Below are positions 30,284 to 39,623 of a DNA stretch of 64,000 bases, piece by piece. Below the pieces are notes generated by a model. The model was not told the origin of the DNA, ran no database searches, and was given only the letters and a program-made list of their open reading frames with translations. Source of the stretch: Rhizobiaceae bacterium (GTDB lineage: Bacteria; Pseudomonadota; Alphaproteobacteria; Rhizobiales; Rhizobiaceae); NCBI GenBank assembly GCA_023953835.1, contig JAMLJB010000001.1, positions 1,116,001 through 1,180,000 of the forward strand. Reading direction: 5' to 3'. Made by a program: the position numbers and the translations under genes. How positions within the stretch are numbered: position 1 is the first letter of the stretch; the number at the start of each line of letters is the position of its first letter.

Positions 30284-31414
30284 ATGAAGGCTGATTTCTA
30301 CGAGACATTGGGGGTCTCGCGCAGCGCGGACGAAAAGGAGTTGAAGGCGGCCTATCGCAAGCTCGCCATGCAGTTCCATCCCGACCGCAATCCGGGCGAC
30401 CACGCCGCGGAGATCAAGTTCAAGGAAATCGGCGAAGCCTATGACTGCCTGAAAGACCCGCAGAAGCGCGCGGCCTATGACCGCTTCGGCCATGCCGCCT
30501 TCGAGCATGGGGGCGGTGGCGCGGGCTTCGCGAACGGCTTCGGTTCCGGCGGCTTCTCCGACATTTTCGAAGACATATTCGGCGAGATGATGGGAGGCGC
30601 GCGGCGCCGTTCCAGCGGCGGTCGCGAGCGCGGCGCCGACCTGCGCTACAACATGGAAATCACGCTGGAGGAAGCGTATGCGGGCAAGACCGCCCAGATA
30701 CGCGTCCCCTCCTCCATTTCCTGCACGACCTGTTCGGGCACTGGGGCAAAGCCCGGGACCCAGCCCGTGACCTGCACGATGTGCGGCGGACATGGAAAGG
30801 TGCGCGCCAGCCAGGGCTTCTTCTCAATCGAGCGGACCTGCCCGCAGTGCCAGGGGCGCGGCCAGATGATCAAGGACCCCTGCCCGAAATGCTCCGGCCA
30901 GGGTCGCATCGTTCAGGAGCGTTCGCTTTCGGTGAACATACCGGCGGGAATCGAGGACGGCACGCGCATCCGGCTTGCCAATGAAGGCGAGGCGGGCTTG
31001 CGCGGCGGACCTTCCGGCGATCTCTACATCTTCCTCTCGGTCAAGCCGCACGAGTTTTTCCAGCGCGACGGGGCCGATCTTTATTGCCGCGTGCCGATCT
31101 CCATGACCACCGCCGCGCTTGGCGGCCAATTCGAGGTTGCGACGCTCGATGGCACCCAGACCCGCGTGAAGGTGCCGGAAGGCACTCAGAACGGAAAGCA
31201 GTTCCGCCTCAAGGGCAAGGGCATGCCGGTGCTGCGGCAGGCGCAGATGGGCGACCTCTACATACAGACCGCCGTCGAGACCCCGCAGAGCCTGACCAAG
31301 CGGCAGCGCGAACTGCTGGAAGAGTTCGATTCCATCTCGTCCAAGGAAAACTCGCCGCAATCCGCCGGCTTTTTCTCGCGCATGAAGGAATTCTTCGAAT
31401 CGTTCGGCGAATAG
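30284..31414 (+). CDS. dnaJ: co-chaperone DnaJ (Hsp40)
   Basis: 376 residues starting [16 protein letters not shown] after GGGGCAGA. J domain with HPD ([10 protein letters not shown]), Gly/Phe-rich linker (about 75-110), four zinc-finger repeats [24 protein letters not shown] and CPKCSGQG (about 146-205), then the substrate-binding C-terminal domains. Stimulates DnaK ATPase and delivers clients. Confidence 0.99.
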   Translation: MKADFYETLGVSRSADEKELKAAYRKLAMQFHPDRNPGDHAAEIKFKEIGEAYDCLKDPQKRAAYDRFGHAAFEHGGGGAGFANGFGSGGFSDIFEDIFGEMMGGARRRSSGGRERGADLRYNMEITLEEAYAGKTAQIRVPSSISCTTCSGTGAKPGTQPVTCTMCGGHGKVRASQGFFSIERTCPQCQGRGQMIKDPCPKCSGQGRIVQERSLSVNIPAGIEDGTRIRLANEGEAGLRGGPSGDLYIFLSVKPHEFFQRDGADLYCRVPISMTTAALGGQFEVATLDGTQTRVKVPEGTQNGKQFRLKGKGMPVLRQAQMGDLYIQTAVETPQSLTKRQRELLEEFDSISSKENSPQSAGFFSRMKEFFESFGE

Positions 31415-31540
31415 CTGGAATGTGATTATCGGTGGGCGAACCATGTTTCGCCTTGCGTTTGCAGGGCAGGATGATAGTCCGATCACCAGTTGGCACGCGA
31501 TGGCCGGTGCGCGATGCTTTCCGAACGAGGGGATTTGCTG

Positions 31541-32143
31541 ATGGCTGGTCTGGGACTTCGCAAGCTTGCCGCGAAATTCGATGACGAGTTGAAGTTCTTC
31601 AAAGGCTGGATCGACAAGCCGAAAGCAGTGGGCGCTATCATGCCGACAAGCTCGGTCACGGCGCGAAAAATGGCGTCGGTGATCGATACGGCTTCCGGGC
31701 TGCCGGTCCTGGAAGTGGGTCCCGGAACGGGCATCATCACCAAATACATCCTCAAGCACGGGGTGAAGCCGTCCGATCTCTACACGCTCGAATATTCGCA
31801 TGATTTCGTCATGCACCTGCGGCGGATTTTCCCCGAGGTGAACGTCATCGAGGGCGATGCATTCGACCTCGACAAATCGCTTGGAAGCAGTACCCCGAAA
31901 TTGTTCGACGCCGTGGTTTCAGGTGTTCCCCTGTTGAATTTCCCGGTGCAGAAGCGCGTCCACTATCTGGAAGGGCTGCTGCAGCGCCTGCCCGCCGGCA
32001 GGCCGGTCGTGCAGCTCACCTACGGGCCAAAATCGCCGATACCGCCCGGACTGGGCGACTATACGGTCGAACATCTCGACTTCATCCTGCGCAACATTCC
32101 GCCGACACGCCTGTGGATCTATCGCCGGAGACGCCAGCATTGA
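31541..32143 (+). CDS. pmtA: phospholipid N-methyltransferase (PmtA type)
   Basis: 200 residues with SAM-binding LEVGPGTGI (57-65), preceded by FFKGWIDKPKAVGAIMPTS, a hallmark of rhizobial PmtA. Methylates phosphatidylethanolamine to phosphatidylcholine with SAM at the membrane. ATG at 31541 after GAGGGG; earlier in-frame starts have no site. Stop overlaps the next TTG start. Confidence 0.85.
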   Translation: MAGLGLRKLAAKFDDELKFFKGWIDKPKAVGAIMPTSSVTARKMASVIDTASGLPVLEVGPGTGIITKYILKHGVKPSDLYTLEYSHDFVMHLRRIFPEVNVIEGDAFDLDKSLGSSTPKLFDAVVSGVPLLNFPVQKRVHYLEGLLQRLPAGRPVVQLTYGPKSPIPPGLGDYTVEHLDFILRNIPPTRLWIYRRRRQH

Positions 32144-32730
32144 GCCGAGCGCCCCGCATCCTTCTGTTCGCGGGATCGACCCGCACCGGCGCCTATAGCG
32201 GCAAGGTCGCGGACGCTGCACAGAAGGAGCTGGCGCTGCAAGGCGCGGAGGTCACGCGCATTTCGCTCGGGGACTTTCCGCTGCCTATCATGAATCAGGA
32301 CCTCGAGGCCGAACAGGGCGTGCCCGAAAACGCGGCAAAGCTCGCGCGACTGTTCGTCGCCCATGACGCCGTCATGATCTGCACCCCCGAATATAACGGG
32401 TCGATACCGCCGCTGTTGAAGAACGCCATCGACTGGATCAGCCGCGTCAAGGAAAACGGCAAGAGCGTCCGCGCGTTCGACGGCAGGATCGGCTGCATCT
32501 GCTCATCGTCCAACGGACATTTCGCCGGAATCCGCAGCGCCTCGCATCTTCGGCAGGTGCTGGCGCATATCCAGATGGATGTGATCGCCTCACAGGTCTC
32601 CGTACCCAATGCGGGCGAGGCTTTCGACGAGTTCGGTGATTTCAAGGCCGAGCGACTGCGCAACGGCATGAACCGCACCTGCCGCGCGCTCATCGAGGCG
32701 GCGTCCCTGCACATGCCCGCGGACGAATAG
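32140..32730 (+). CDS. NADPH-dependent FMN reductase
   Basis: 196 residues of flavodoxin-like fold: [13 protein letters not shown] binds FMN phosphate, and [19 protein letters not shown] is the family hallmark. Likely a quinone/azo or flavin reductase. Start: TTG at 32140 with GGAG at 9 bases and an overlap with the pmtA stop (TTGA); GTG at 32113 is an alternative lacking a ribosome site. Confidence 0.9.
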   Translation: MSRAPRILLFAGSTRTGAYSGKVADAAQKELALQGAEVTRISLGDFPLPIMNQDLEAEQGVPENAAKLARLFVAHDAVMICTPEYNGSIPPLLKNAIDWISRVKENGKSVRAFDGRIGCICSSSNGHFAGIRSASHLRQVLAHIQMDVIASQVSVPNAGEAFDEFGDFKAERLRNGMNRTCRALIEAASLHMPADE

Positions 32731-32735
32731 ACGCC

Positions 32736-33437
32736 ATGGCTGTCGAGGCAATGCGCGAACGGTTGATCGTCGGCCTCGACGTGCCGGACGTGAAGCAGGC
32801 AGAAGCGGTCGTTACAGAGCTTGGCGACACGGTCGGCTTTTACAAGATCGGCTATCAGCTCGCATATGCCGAGGGCGGCCTGGATTTCGCCCGCGAACTG
32901 GCCAACAGCGGCGCGAAAGTGTTTCTCGACCTCAAGCTGCTCGATATCGACAATACGGTGGCAAAGGGTGTGGAGGCCATCGTCCGCATGGGCATGACGA
33001 TGCTGACCCTGCACGCCTATCCCAAGGCGATGCGGGCAGCCGTCGAGGCCGCCAGAGGGTCCGGCCTCTGCCTGCTGGGCGTCACGGTGCTGACTTCGAT
33101 GGATGAGGAAGACCTCATTGCGGCGGGCTATGAATATGACCCGCACACGCTTGTCCTGCGGCGCGCCGAACAAGCGCTTCAGGCCGGAATGGGCGGGGTC
33201 GTCTGCTCCGCCGACGAGGCGGCAGCTGTCCGCCGCATTGTCGGGCCGGACCTCGCGGTGGTGACGCCGGGTATCAGGCCCACAGGCGCAGATCACGGCG
33301 ACCAGAAGCGTGTCGTCACTCCGGCCGACGCGGTGCGGCGTGGCGCCAGCCATCTGGTCGTGGCGCGGCCCATCATCGGCGTCGTTGACAGAAGGGCCGC
33401 CGCCCGCGCTATCATCGCCGAGATGGAAAGCGCCTGA
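32736..33437 (+). CDS. pyrF: orotidine-5'-phosphate decarboxylase
   Basis: 233 residues. Catalytic tetrad in [12 protein letters not shown] (D65, K67, D70) with GLDVPDV at the N-terminus and VTPGIRP near the end. Last step of UMP synthesis. Starts 5 bases after the reductase stop, so likely in one operon with pmtA and the DUF1330 gene. Confidence 0.98.
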   Translation: MAVEAMRERLIVGLDVPDVKQAEAVVTELGDTVGFYKIGYQLAYAEGGLDFARELANSGAKVFLDLKLLDIDNTVAKGVEAIVRMGMTMLTLHAYPKAMRAAVEAARGSGLCLLGVTVLTSMDEEDLIAAGYEYDPHTLVLRRAEQALQAGMGGVVCSADEAAAVRRIVGPDLAVVTPGIRPTGADHGDQKRVVTPADAVRRGASHLVVARPIIGVVDRRAAARAIIAEMESA

Positions 33438-33447
33438 GGGAGAGGAC

Positions 33448-33741
33448 ATGCCGAAAGCCTATTGGATTGCCCGCGTCGATGTCCGCGACCCGGAGGGATA
33501 CAAGGGATATGTCGCTGCGGCCAAGCCTGCTTTCGAGCGCTATGGCGCCCGCTTTCTGGCACGAGGCGGCAAGGCGGAGGCGGTCGAGGGACCGGGTCGC
33601 GCGCGCAACGTCATCATCGAGTTCGCCTCGATGGACGATGCCAGAGACTGCTACAACTCGCCCGAATACCAGCACGCTAGATCGATCCGCCATCAGTTCG
33701 CCGACGGGGAAATCGTGCTTGTGGAGGCGGTAGAAGGCTGA
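33448..33741 (+). CDS. DUF1330 domain protein
   Basis: 97 residues, ferredoxin-like dimeric alpha+beta-barrel fold, beginning MPKAYWIARVDVRDPEGYKGY with ATG after GGGAGAGGAC. RARNVIIEFASMDDARDCYNS is typical of the family. Starts 10 bases after pyrF. Function unknown. Confidence 0.92.
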   Translation: MPKAYWIARVDVRDPEGYKGYVAAAKPAFERYGARFLARGGKAEAVEGPGRARNVIIEFASMDDARDCYNSPEYQHARSIRHQFADGEIVLVEAVEG

Positions 33742-33771
33742 GCGCGGCTTTGGACCAAAGTAGAAAAAACT

Positions 33772-33798
33772 TGCAACGATAGTGTCTATTGCGTTGCA
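33772..33798. repeat. inverted repeat upstream of phaZ
   Basis: TGCAACG (33772-33778) and CGTTGCA (33792-33798), 7-bp arms with a 13-base spacer, in the 140-base gap before the PHB depolymerase gene. Position suits an operator, for example for PhaR-type regulators that recognise TGC/GCA-rich sites; this is inference. Confidence 0.45.
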
Positions 33799-33881
33799 GC
33801 ATTTGTTTGTTAACGTGGAGCTTCGAAACTGCGTTCGCTGGCGGGCGTCTACAACCACGGGCAAAGTCGAGGCGAACATAT

Positions 33882-35159
33882 ATGTTCTATCAGCTCTACG
33901 AGATGAACTATGCTGCGCTCCAGCCCTTTCGGGCATTGAGCGATGCGACGCGGATCCTCTACACAAATCCGCTCAATCCGTGGTCTCACACTCCGATGGG
34001 CCGAATGATCGCAGCATCGGCTGAACTTTTTGAACGATCCACCCGACGTTATGGAAAGCCGGCTTTCGGCATCGACGCGATCAAGGTCGACTTCAAATCC
34101 ATTCCCGTCGTTGAAGAGATCGTCTGGTCCAAGCCTTTTTGCAACCTCATCCATTTCGAGCGGGATCTGCCGAAAAACCGCCGCCCCGATCCAAAACTGC
34201 TGATCGTTGCGCCGATGTCCGGGCACTATGCGACATTGCTGCGCGGCACGGTGGAGGCCATGCTGCCGCATGCGGATGTTTACATCACCGATTGGATCGA
34301 CGCCCGCATGGTGCCGGCCACGGACGGACGTTTCGACCTGGATGACTACATCGACTATATAATCGAAATGCTCCATGAACTGGGCGAGGACACCCATGTT
34401 ATCGGTGTGTGCCAGCCTTCAGTTCCCGTGCTCGCCGCCGCCGCCGTCATGGAATCTCGAGGTGACCGTTTTGCGCCGTCCACGATGACGCTCATGGGCG
34501 GCCCGATCGACACACGCCGCAATCCCACCGCCGTCAACCTGCTGGCCGAAAAGAAGGGAATTGCGTGGTTCCGCGACAATGTCATCATGCAGGTTCCGTG
34601 GCCGCTGCCCGGCGTCGGACGAAATGTGTATCCCGGCTTTCTCCAGCTTTCCGGCTTCATGAGCATGAACCTCGATCGCCATATACTGGCGCACAAGGAC
34701 TTCTTCATGCATCTGGTGGAGAACGACGGCGACAACGCCGAGAAGCACCGCGACTTCTATGACGAGTACATGGCCGTGATGGATCTGACGGCTGAATTCT
34801 ACCTGCAAACCGTCGATACCGTTTTCGTCCGTCATGCGCTTCCCAAGGGCCAGATGACACATCGCGGCGCGCTCGTCGATTGTTCCGCAATACGCAATGT
34901 CGGGCTGTTCACCGTCGAGGGCGAAAACGACGACATTTCCGGTCTCGGCCAGACGCAGGCGGCGCACGACCTTTGCGTCAACATTCCGGAAGCGCGGCAG
35001 GCGCACTATGTGCAGCCCAAGGTCGGGCACTACGGCGTTTTCAATGGTTCCCGCTTCCGTTCGGAGATCGTCCCGCGCATCGTGGATTTCATGAACAGCC
35101 ACGGAAAACTGCGCCAGAACGCGCCCAGGCCGAAACTGGTTCGTTCCGCCACAAGCTAG
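33882..35159 (+). CDS. phaZ: intracellular polyhydroxybutyrate depolymerase
   Basis: 425 residues starting MFYQLYEMNYAALQPFRA after GAGGCG. No signal peptide. The nucleophile elbow is GVCQPSVP with Cys at 177, as in the PhaZ (PhaZa1) type intracellular PHB depolymerases; VYITDWIDARMVP and VGHYGVFNG (His) complete the triad region. Mobilises PHB granules under carbon limitation. Own promoter region upstream. Confidence 0.93.
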   Translation: MFYQLYEMNYAALQPFRALSDATRILYTNPLNPWSHTPMGRMIAASAELFERSTRRYGKPAFGIDAIKVDFKSIPVVEEIVWSKPFCNLIHFERDLPKNRRPDPKLLIVAPMSGHYATLLRGTVEAMLPHADVYITDWIDARMVPATDGRFDLDDYIDYIIEMLHELGEDTHVIGVCQPSVPVLAAAAVMESRGDRFAPSTMTLMGGPIDTRRNPTAVNLLAEKKGIAWFRDNVIMQVPWPLPGVGRNVYPGFLQLSGFMSMNLDRHILAHKDFFMHLVENDGDNAEKHRDFYDEYMAVMDLTAEFYLQTVDTVFVRHALPKGQMTHRGALVDCSAIRNVGLFTVEGENDDISGLGQTQAAHDLCVNIPEARQAHYVQPKVGHYGVFNGSRFRSEIVPRIVDFMNSHGKLRQNAPRPKLVRSATS

Positions 35160-35288
35160 GACGTCCGGAAGCCGTAAACACGCGGCGCGAAGCGGCAAGG
35201 GCCATGCCTTTGCCGCCATTTTTTTGCGTCTACCGCTTGTGGGGCGCCATCGCAGTAACCATGTTCATATATTAGTAACCATAGCGCA

Positions 35289-35316
35289 TTGACTTTTCGC
35301 CCTGTTCGCCTTTAAC
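35289..35316 (+). promoter_or_regulatory. candidate promoter of the BTLCP gene
   Basis: TTGACT at 35289-35294, 16-base spacer, TTTAAC at 35311-35316, in an AT-rich stretch 28 bases before the start codon. Moderate match to sigma-70. Confidence 0.4.
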
Positions 35317-35318
35317 CT

Positions 35319-35330
35319 TTTGTTAACAAA
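35319..35330. promoter_or_regulatory. 12-bp palindrome, possible operator
   Basis: Perfect palindrome TTTGTTAACAAA between the candidate -10 and the ribosome site of the following gene; placed to block or read out transcription initiation. No regulator assigned. Confidence 0.4.
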
Positions 35331-35343
35331 GCAGAGGGGCAGA

Positions 35344-35973
35344 ATGGGACGGGTCGATCAATCGTTTTCGATCGTGTGGGCTGCATTGCGCTCGATCAGC
35401 GTATTTGCGGTCCTCTGCCTCGGTACCTTTGAGGCGTCCGCCGGATCGGCGATGGTAGTGGGCGGTCTGACTTCGCAGCCGATTGGCCACTACGAATATT
35501 GCAGGTCGAATCCCAGTGCTTGTGCCATCCGTACGCGCGATACGCGGCCGGAGCACATGAACGCCGCGCTTCTGAGCAAAATCCGCTACATCAATCTGGT
35601 TGTGAATTCGAGCGTCGAGCCGAAAAGCGATAATGATGTATATGGCCGGGAAGAGGTCTGGGCGCTGCCCGTCAGCGGCGTCGGCGATTGCGAGGACTAT
35701 GTCCTTGAAAAACAGCGCAGGCTGCGCAAGGCCGGGCTGTCCATGGCCAATCTGCTCATCACGGTCGTCCGCAAGCCGGATGGCGAGGGTCACGCGGTGC
35801 TCACCGTGCGCACCGACGATGGTGACTATATTCTGGACAATCTGAGCGATGAAGTTCGCGAATGGAGCGACACGGGTTATCTTTACCTGAAGCGCCAGTC
35901 CGAGCAGAACACCGGTCGCTGGGTTGCAATCCGCAAGGGCCAGACCTCGACGGTGGCCTCCGTCCGGGACTGA
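35344..35973 (+). CDS. secreted transglutaminase-like cysteine peptidase (BTLCP)
   Basis: 209 residues with a signal peptide (hydrophobic about 10-28, ASA cleavage near 33). Triad: C116 in GVGDCEDY, H150 in GHAVLTVRT, D165 in DNLSDEV. Related to LapG and rhizobial BTLCPs. ATG after AGAGGGGCAGA. No T1SS or LapD genes in the window, so its target cannot be assigned. Two cysteines at 53 and 60 may form a disulfide. Confidence 0.92.
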   Translation: MGRVDQSFSIVWAALRSISVFAVLCLGTFEASAGSAMVVGGLTSQPIGHYEYCRSNPSACAIRTRDTRPEHMNAALLSKIRYINLVVNSSVEPKSDNDVYGREEVWALPVSGVGDCEDYVLEKQRRLRKAGLSMANLLITVVRKPDGEGHAVLTVRTDDGDYILDNLSDEVREWSDTGYLYLKRQSEQNTGRWVAIRKGQTSTVASVRD

Positions 35974-36085
35974 TTTCAGCTCAACCGATCGATCGTTCCG
36001 CCATGCCGCACGCGACACATGGCGCAACGAATATTACGCCGGCAAATGGATCGGTTTCCCTTGACGTGATTTGCGCAAGCTGGAA

Positions 36086-36133
36086 GTGAAGAGAGTCCGG
36101 CACCTCTGTCGGGTCTAAGCTCGCTCTCTTCAC
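36086..36133 (+). promoter_or_regulatory. structured leader of the EamA gene
   Basis: A perfect 10-bp stem GTGAAGAGAG (36086-36095) / CTCTCTTCAC (36124-36133) encloses 28 bases with an inner CCGGC / GTCGG helix. It ends 13 bases before the ATG and has no T tract, so translational control or a ligand-binding leader is more likely than termination. It does not match a riboswitch I recognise. Confidence 0.55.
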
Positions 36134-36146
36134 CCCATTGGTTCCA

Positions 36147-36992
36147 ATGTCCGCTTTCGCACTCACTCTGGTCCTTTCAGCGGCGGTGCTTCACGCAAGC
36201 TGGAATGCTGTGGTCAAGGCGGCGACGGACAGGGCGCTGACGATTGCCGCGATCGCCACCATGCACGCCTTGGCGGGAATAGTCCTCATTGCCCTGTCGG
36301 GTCCGCCGGCACCCGCGAGTTGGCCGTCGATCGCCATATCCACGCTGCTTCACTATTTCTACTATGTCCTGATGTTTCAGGCATACCGGCTCGGCGACCT
36401 GAGCCAAGTCTATCCGATCTCACGCGGAATGGCTCCTGCATTGGTGGCGTTGGGCACCTTCCTGCTGATTGGGGAAAGCCTCAGCCCACTTGCCCTTGCG
36501 GGGCTGGCAGCGATAAGCGCGGGCATTGGCGTTCTTGCCTTGCAGAGAGGCGCTGCGCATGCAGACCGGCGCGCGCTGGTCGCCGCCGGATTGCTCGGCC
36601 TGACCATCGCTGCCTATTCGGTCGCGGACGGCATCGGCGTGCGGTGGTCGAACGATCCGACCGGCTATATGGGATGGCTCTTCCTGCTGGAATCGCCGGT
36701 CGTTATCGCCGTGCTGGCGCGGCGAAAGCGCAACGGCATCAAGTTCGACGCGCGCACCTATTGCATCGGCCTCGTAGGAGGAATTGTATCGGTCACGGCC
36801 TACGGTGTCGTCCTCTATGCCAAGACCATCGCTCCCATCGGCGCGGTCTCCGCAGTTCGGGAATCGAGCGTAATCATTGCGGCGCTGATCGGCGTCGTCC
36901 TGTTCGGCGAACGTCCGTGGCGGGGCCGGATCGTGTCAGCGATCATCGTGGCCGCCGGTGTGGTCCTGCTCGCCTTTTCAGGCAGCCATTAA
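36147..36992 (+). CDS. EamA/DMT-family permease
   Basis: 281 residues with about ten membrane helices in two EamA repeats (ASWNAVVKAATDR in the first; VTAYGVVLYAKTIAPIGAVSAVRE in the second). Drug/metabolite transporter superfamily; substrate unknown. ATG at 36147. Convergent with fba, 17 bases apart. Confidence 0.88.
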   Translation: MSAFALTLVLSAAVLHASWNAVVKAATDRALTIAAIATMHALAGIVLIALSGPPAPASWPSIAISTLLHYFYYVLMFQAYRLGDLSQVYPISRGMAPALVALGTFLLIGESLSPLALAGLAAISAGIGVLALQRGAAHADRRALVAAGLLGLTIAAYSVADGIGVRWSNDPTGYMGWLFLLESPVVIAVLARRKRNGIKFDARTYCIGLVGGIVSVTAYGVVLYAKTIAPIGAVSAVRESSVIIAALIGVVLFGERPWRGRIVSAIIVAAGVVLLAFSGSH

Positions 36993-37009
36993 AAAAAGCA
37001 GGGCAGCGC

Positions 37010-38074
37010 TCAGCCGATCTTCGGATCGAGACTTCCGTCCTTGTAGCGCCTCGCCATTTCCGCAAGCGGCAGCGGTCTGATCTTGCCGGCATTGCCTGCG
37101 GTACCGAACTCTTCAAGGCGCTGCTTGCACAGCTTGGTCATCGCCGCCATTGCGGGCTTGAGATATTTGCGCGGGTCGAATTCGCTCGGGTCCTCCGTCA
37201 GAACCTTGCGGATCGCCCCGGTCAGCGCCATGCGGTTGTCCGTATCGATGTTGATCTTGCGCACGCCGTGCTTGATGCCGCGCTGGATTTCCTCCACCGG
37301 CACGCCCCAGGTCGGCTTCATCTTGCCGCCAAACTTGTTGATGACTTCCTGAAGCTCCTCCGGCACGGAGGACGAACCATGCATCACGAGGTGCGTGGTC
37401 GGCAGCTTGCGGTGAATTTCCTCGATGACGTTCATCGCCAGCACCTTGCCGTCCGGCTTGCGGCTGAACTTGTAGGCGCCGTGCGAGGTTCCCATGGCGA
37501 TGGCAAGCGCGTCCACCTTCGTTTCCTTGACGAACTTGACCGCCTCATCGGGGTCGGTGAGCAACTGGTCGTGGCTGAGCTGGCCTTCGGCGCCGTGGCC
37601 GTCCTCCTTGTCGCCCATCCCGGTTTCGAGGCTGCCGAGAACCCCCAGTTCACCCTCGACGGAAATGCCGCCAAGATGCGCCATGTCGCTGACCGTCTTG
37701 GTCACGCCGACATTGTATTCCCAGTCGCCCGGCGTCTTGCCGTCGGCCTTGAGCGAGCCGTCCATCATCACGGAGGTAAAGCCCGCCTGAATGGCGGTCA
37801 TGCAGGTTCCCGGCTCATTGCCATGGTCGAGATGTACGCAGACAGGAATGTGAGGATAGATTTCGGTCAGCGCATCCATCATGTGCTTCAGCATGATGTC
37901 GTTGGCATAGGCGCGCGCGCCGCGCGACGCCTGCAGGATCACCGGCGCGTCCACGGCGTCGGCGGCTTCCATGATCGCGAGCGCCTGTTCCATGTTGTTG
38001 ATATTGAAGGCGGGCACGCCGTAGCCATGTTCGGCTGCGTGGTCGAGCAACTGCCTAAGCGTGATACGGGCCAC
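37010..38074 (-). CDS. fba: class II fructose-bisphosphate aldolase
   Basis: 354 residues. Zn ligands in VHLDHG and [10 protein letters not shown], with [11 protein letters not shown] and [11 protein letters not shown]. The length and IVE-type layout fit the Calvin-cycle (CbbA) subtype used in gluconeogenesis or glycolysis in rhizobia. It reversibly splits fructose-1,6-bisphosphate. No cbb genes are adjacent. Confidence 0.96.
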   Translation of the reverse strand: MARITLRQLLDHAAEHGYGVPAFNINNMEQALAIMEAADAVDAPVILQASRGARAYANDIMLKHMMDALTEIYPHIPVCVHLDHGNEPGTCMTAIQAGFTSVMMDGSLKADGKTPGDWEYNVGVTKTVSDMAHLGGISVEGELGVLGSLETGMGDKEDGHGAEGQLSHDQLLTDPDEAVKFVKETKVDALAIAMGTSHGAYKFSRKPDGKVLAMNVIEEIHRKLPTTHLVMHGSSSVPEELQEVINKFGGKMKPTWGVPVEEIQRGIKHGVRKINIDTDNRMALTGAIRKVLTEDPSEFDPRKYLKPAMAAMTKLCKQRLEEFGTAGNAGKIRPLPLAEMARRYKDGSLDPKIG

Positions 38075-38262
38075 TTCTTATCCTCCGATGGAAATCATTG
38101 TGACTGGCGGCATAGGGAAAAAACCATTCCTCGGCAACCGCTATTCCAAATAGGTTAATATCTAAAACGGTTTAGCCGGGATCAACCAAAAGACTCAGCG
38201 CCCATATTGCGCTCTTGCCTGTCGCCGGATAGGGATCATGCATTCCAGTTTCGAGGCCATTC

Positions 38263-38901
38263 ATGCATCCCTATGTCAGCGAACTCGCCACGCTCATGGC
38301 GATATTTGCCTTTGCTATCGTTTCGCCGGGTGCCGATCTGGCAATGGTGATCCGCCAGTCGCTGACGCATGGGCGCAAGGCCGCGATCATCACCTCCTTC
38401 GGAATCGGAGTGTCGCTCCTTTTCCACATCAGCTACACGATCATCGGGCTCGGCCTGATCATCTCCAGATCGCTGCTGTTGTTCAACGTCGTGAAATGGT
38501 GCGGCGTTGCCTATCTCGTCTATATCGGCATCAAGGCGCTCAGCGCACGCGGCACGGACATTGCCTCGCCGGAGACAATCGAAAAGCGGAAATCGGCGCA
38601 ATCGGGCTTGCGTGCCTTCGGTCTGGGCTTTGCGGCCAATGCGCTCAATCCGAAGCCGATTTTTTTCTTTCTGTCGGTGTTCGCCAGCGTCGTCAGCGTC
38701 CACACGCCCGCCACCGTCAAATTCGGCTACGGGCTTGTGATGGCCTCTTGCCTGATCCTGTGGTTTGTGGGCGTCAGCTATTTCATGACCACGCCGCGCA
38801 TGCGCGCAGCCTTTGCCCGCGCCGCGAAATGGATCGACCGCACCAGCGGCGTCGTGTTCATCGCGCTCGGCATCAAGCTGGCGACCGAAAAAGCGCCCTA
38901 G
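38263..38901 (+). CDS. LysE/RhtB-family amino acid exporter
   Basis: 212 residues with about six helices and the family start: AIVSPGADLAMVIRQSLTHG, then GIKAL and FGLGFAANALNPKPIFFF. Exports amino acids or analogues. Divergent from fba across 188 bases; convergent with livF by 14 bases. Confidence 0.93.
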   Translation: MHPYVSELATLMAIFAFAIVSPGADLAMVIRQSLTHGRKAAIITSFGIGVSLLFHISYTIIGLGLIISRSLLLFNVVKWCGVAYLVYIGIKALSARGTDIASPETIEKRKSAQSGLRAFGLGFAANALNPKPIFFFLSVFASVVSVHTPATVKFGYGLVMASCLILWFVGVSYFMTTPRMRAAFARAAKWIDRTSGVVFIALGIKLATEKAP

Positions 38902-38915
38902 ATCGTAGTGACGAT

Positions 38916-39623
38916 TTAACTCACGCCGACATATTTCTTTGCAATGTCCGGATCAGAGCGCAGCGCCTCGACCGGCATGGTTTCGACATTGCGGCCGTTC
39001 TCGATGAAGGTGACACGGTTGGCCACCGGTAGCACGGCATCGACACGCTGCTCCACCAGAAGCGTCGAGACACCGCGACTGCCGAGCGCCGATACGGTTT
39101 CGCGGATCTTTGCGATCATAGAGGGCATAAGCCCCTCGGTCGGTTCGTCCAGCAGAAGCACATCCGGTTCGAGGCATAGCGCCCGCGCCATGGCCAGCAT
39201 CTGCTGCTCGCCGCCGGAGAGCGTCGACGAGCGCTGCTTTAGCCGCTCGCGCAGAAGCGGAAACAGGTCCAGCACCCTGTCGCGCGTGTCCCTGCCCTTG
39301 CCGCGCGCCATCAGCCCGATCTCGATGTTTTCCGACACGGTGAGTTCGCCGAAAAGGCGGCGGCCTTGCGGCACATAGGCGACTCCCGCCTTCGGCACCT
39401 CTTCGGGGGCAAGCTTTGCAAGGTTCACCTCTCCGAGCATGATCGAACCGCTGCGGGCAGGCACCAGTCCCATGATCGCCTTGAGCGCCGTGGTCTTTCC
39501 CGCGCCGTTGCGCCCGAACAGGCAATGCACCTCGCCTTTCTGCAGGGTCAGGTCGAAGCCGAACAGCACCTGCGTTTCGTCATAGAAGCAGTCGAGGCCG
39601 GACAGCGTCAGGAGATCAGCCAT
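38916..39623 (-). CDS. livF: branched-chain amino acid ABC transporter ATPase LivF
   Basis: 235 residues: Walker A GRNGAGKTT, signature LSGGEQQ, Walker B VLLLDEPTEGL, H-loop-equivalent VEQRV. The usual switch His is Gln-containing VEQ, typical of LivF. ATG at 39623 overlaps the livG stop by 8 bases. Confidence 0.95.
   Translation of the reverse strand: MADLLTLSGLDCFYDETQVLFGFDLTLQKGEVHCLFGRNGAGKTTALKAIMGLVPARSGSIMLGEVNLAKLAPEEVPKAGVAYVPQGRRLFGELTVSENIEIGLMARGKGRDTRDRVLDLFPLLRERLKQRSSTLSGGEQQMLAMARALCLEPDVLLLDEPTEGLMPSMIAKIRETVSALGSRGVSTLLVEQRVDAVLPVANRVTFIENGRNVETMPVEALRSDPDIAKKYVGVS

Noticed and set aside
33310..33447. An upstream in-frame extension of the DUF1330 gene
   Set aside because: It would overlap pyrF; the ATG at 33448 has a strong ribosome site and matches the family start.
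38150..38180. CTAAA/TTTAG repeat between fba and lysE
   Set aside because: Arms of five bases in an AT-rich patch; no regulator consensus matched.
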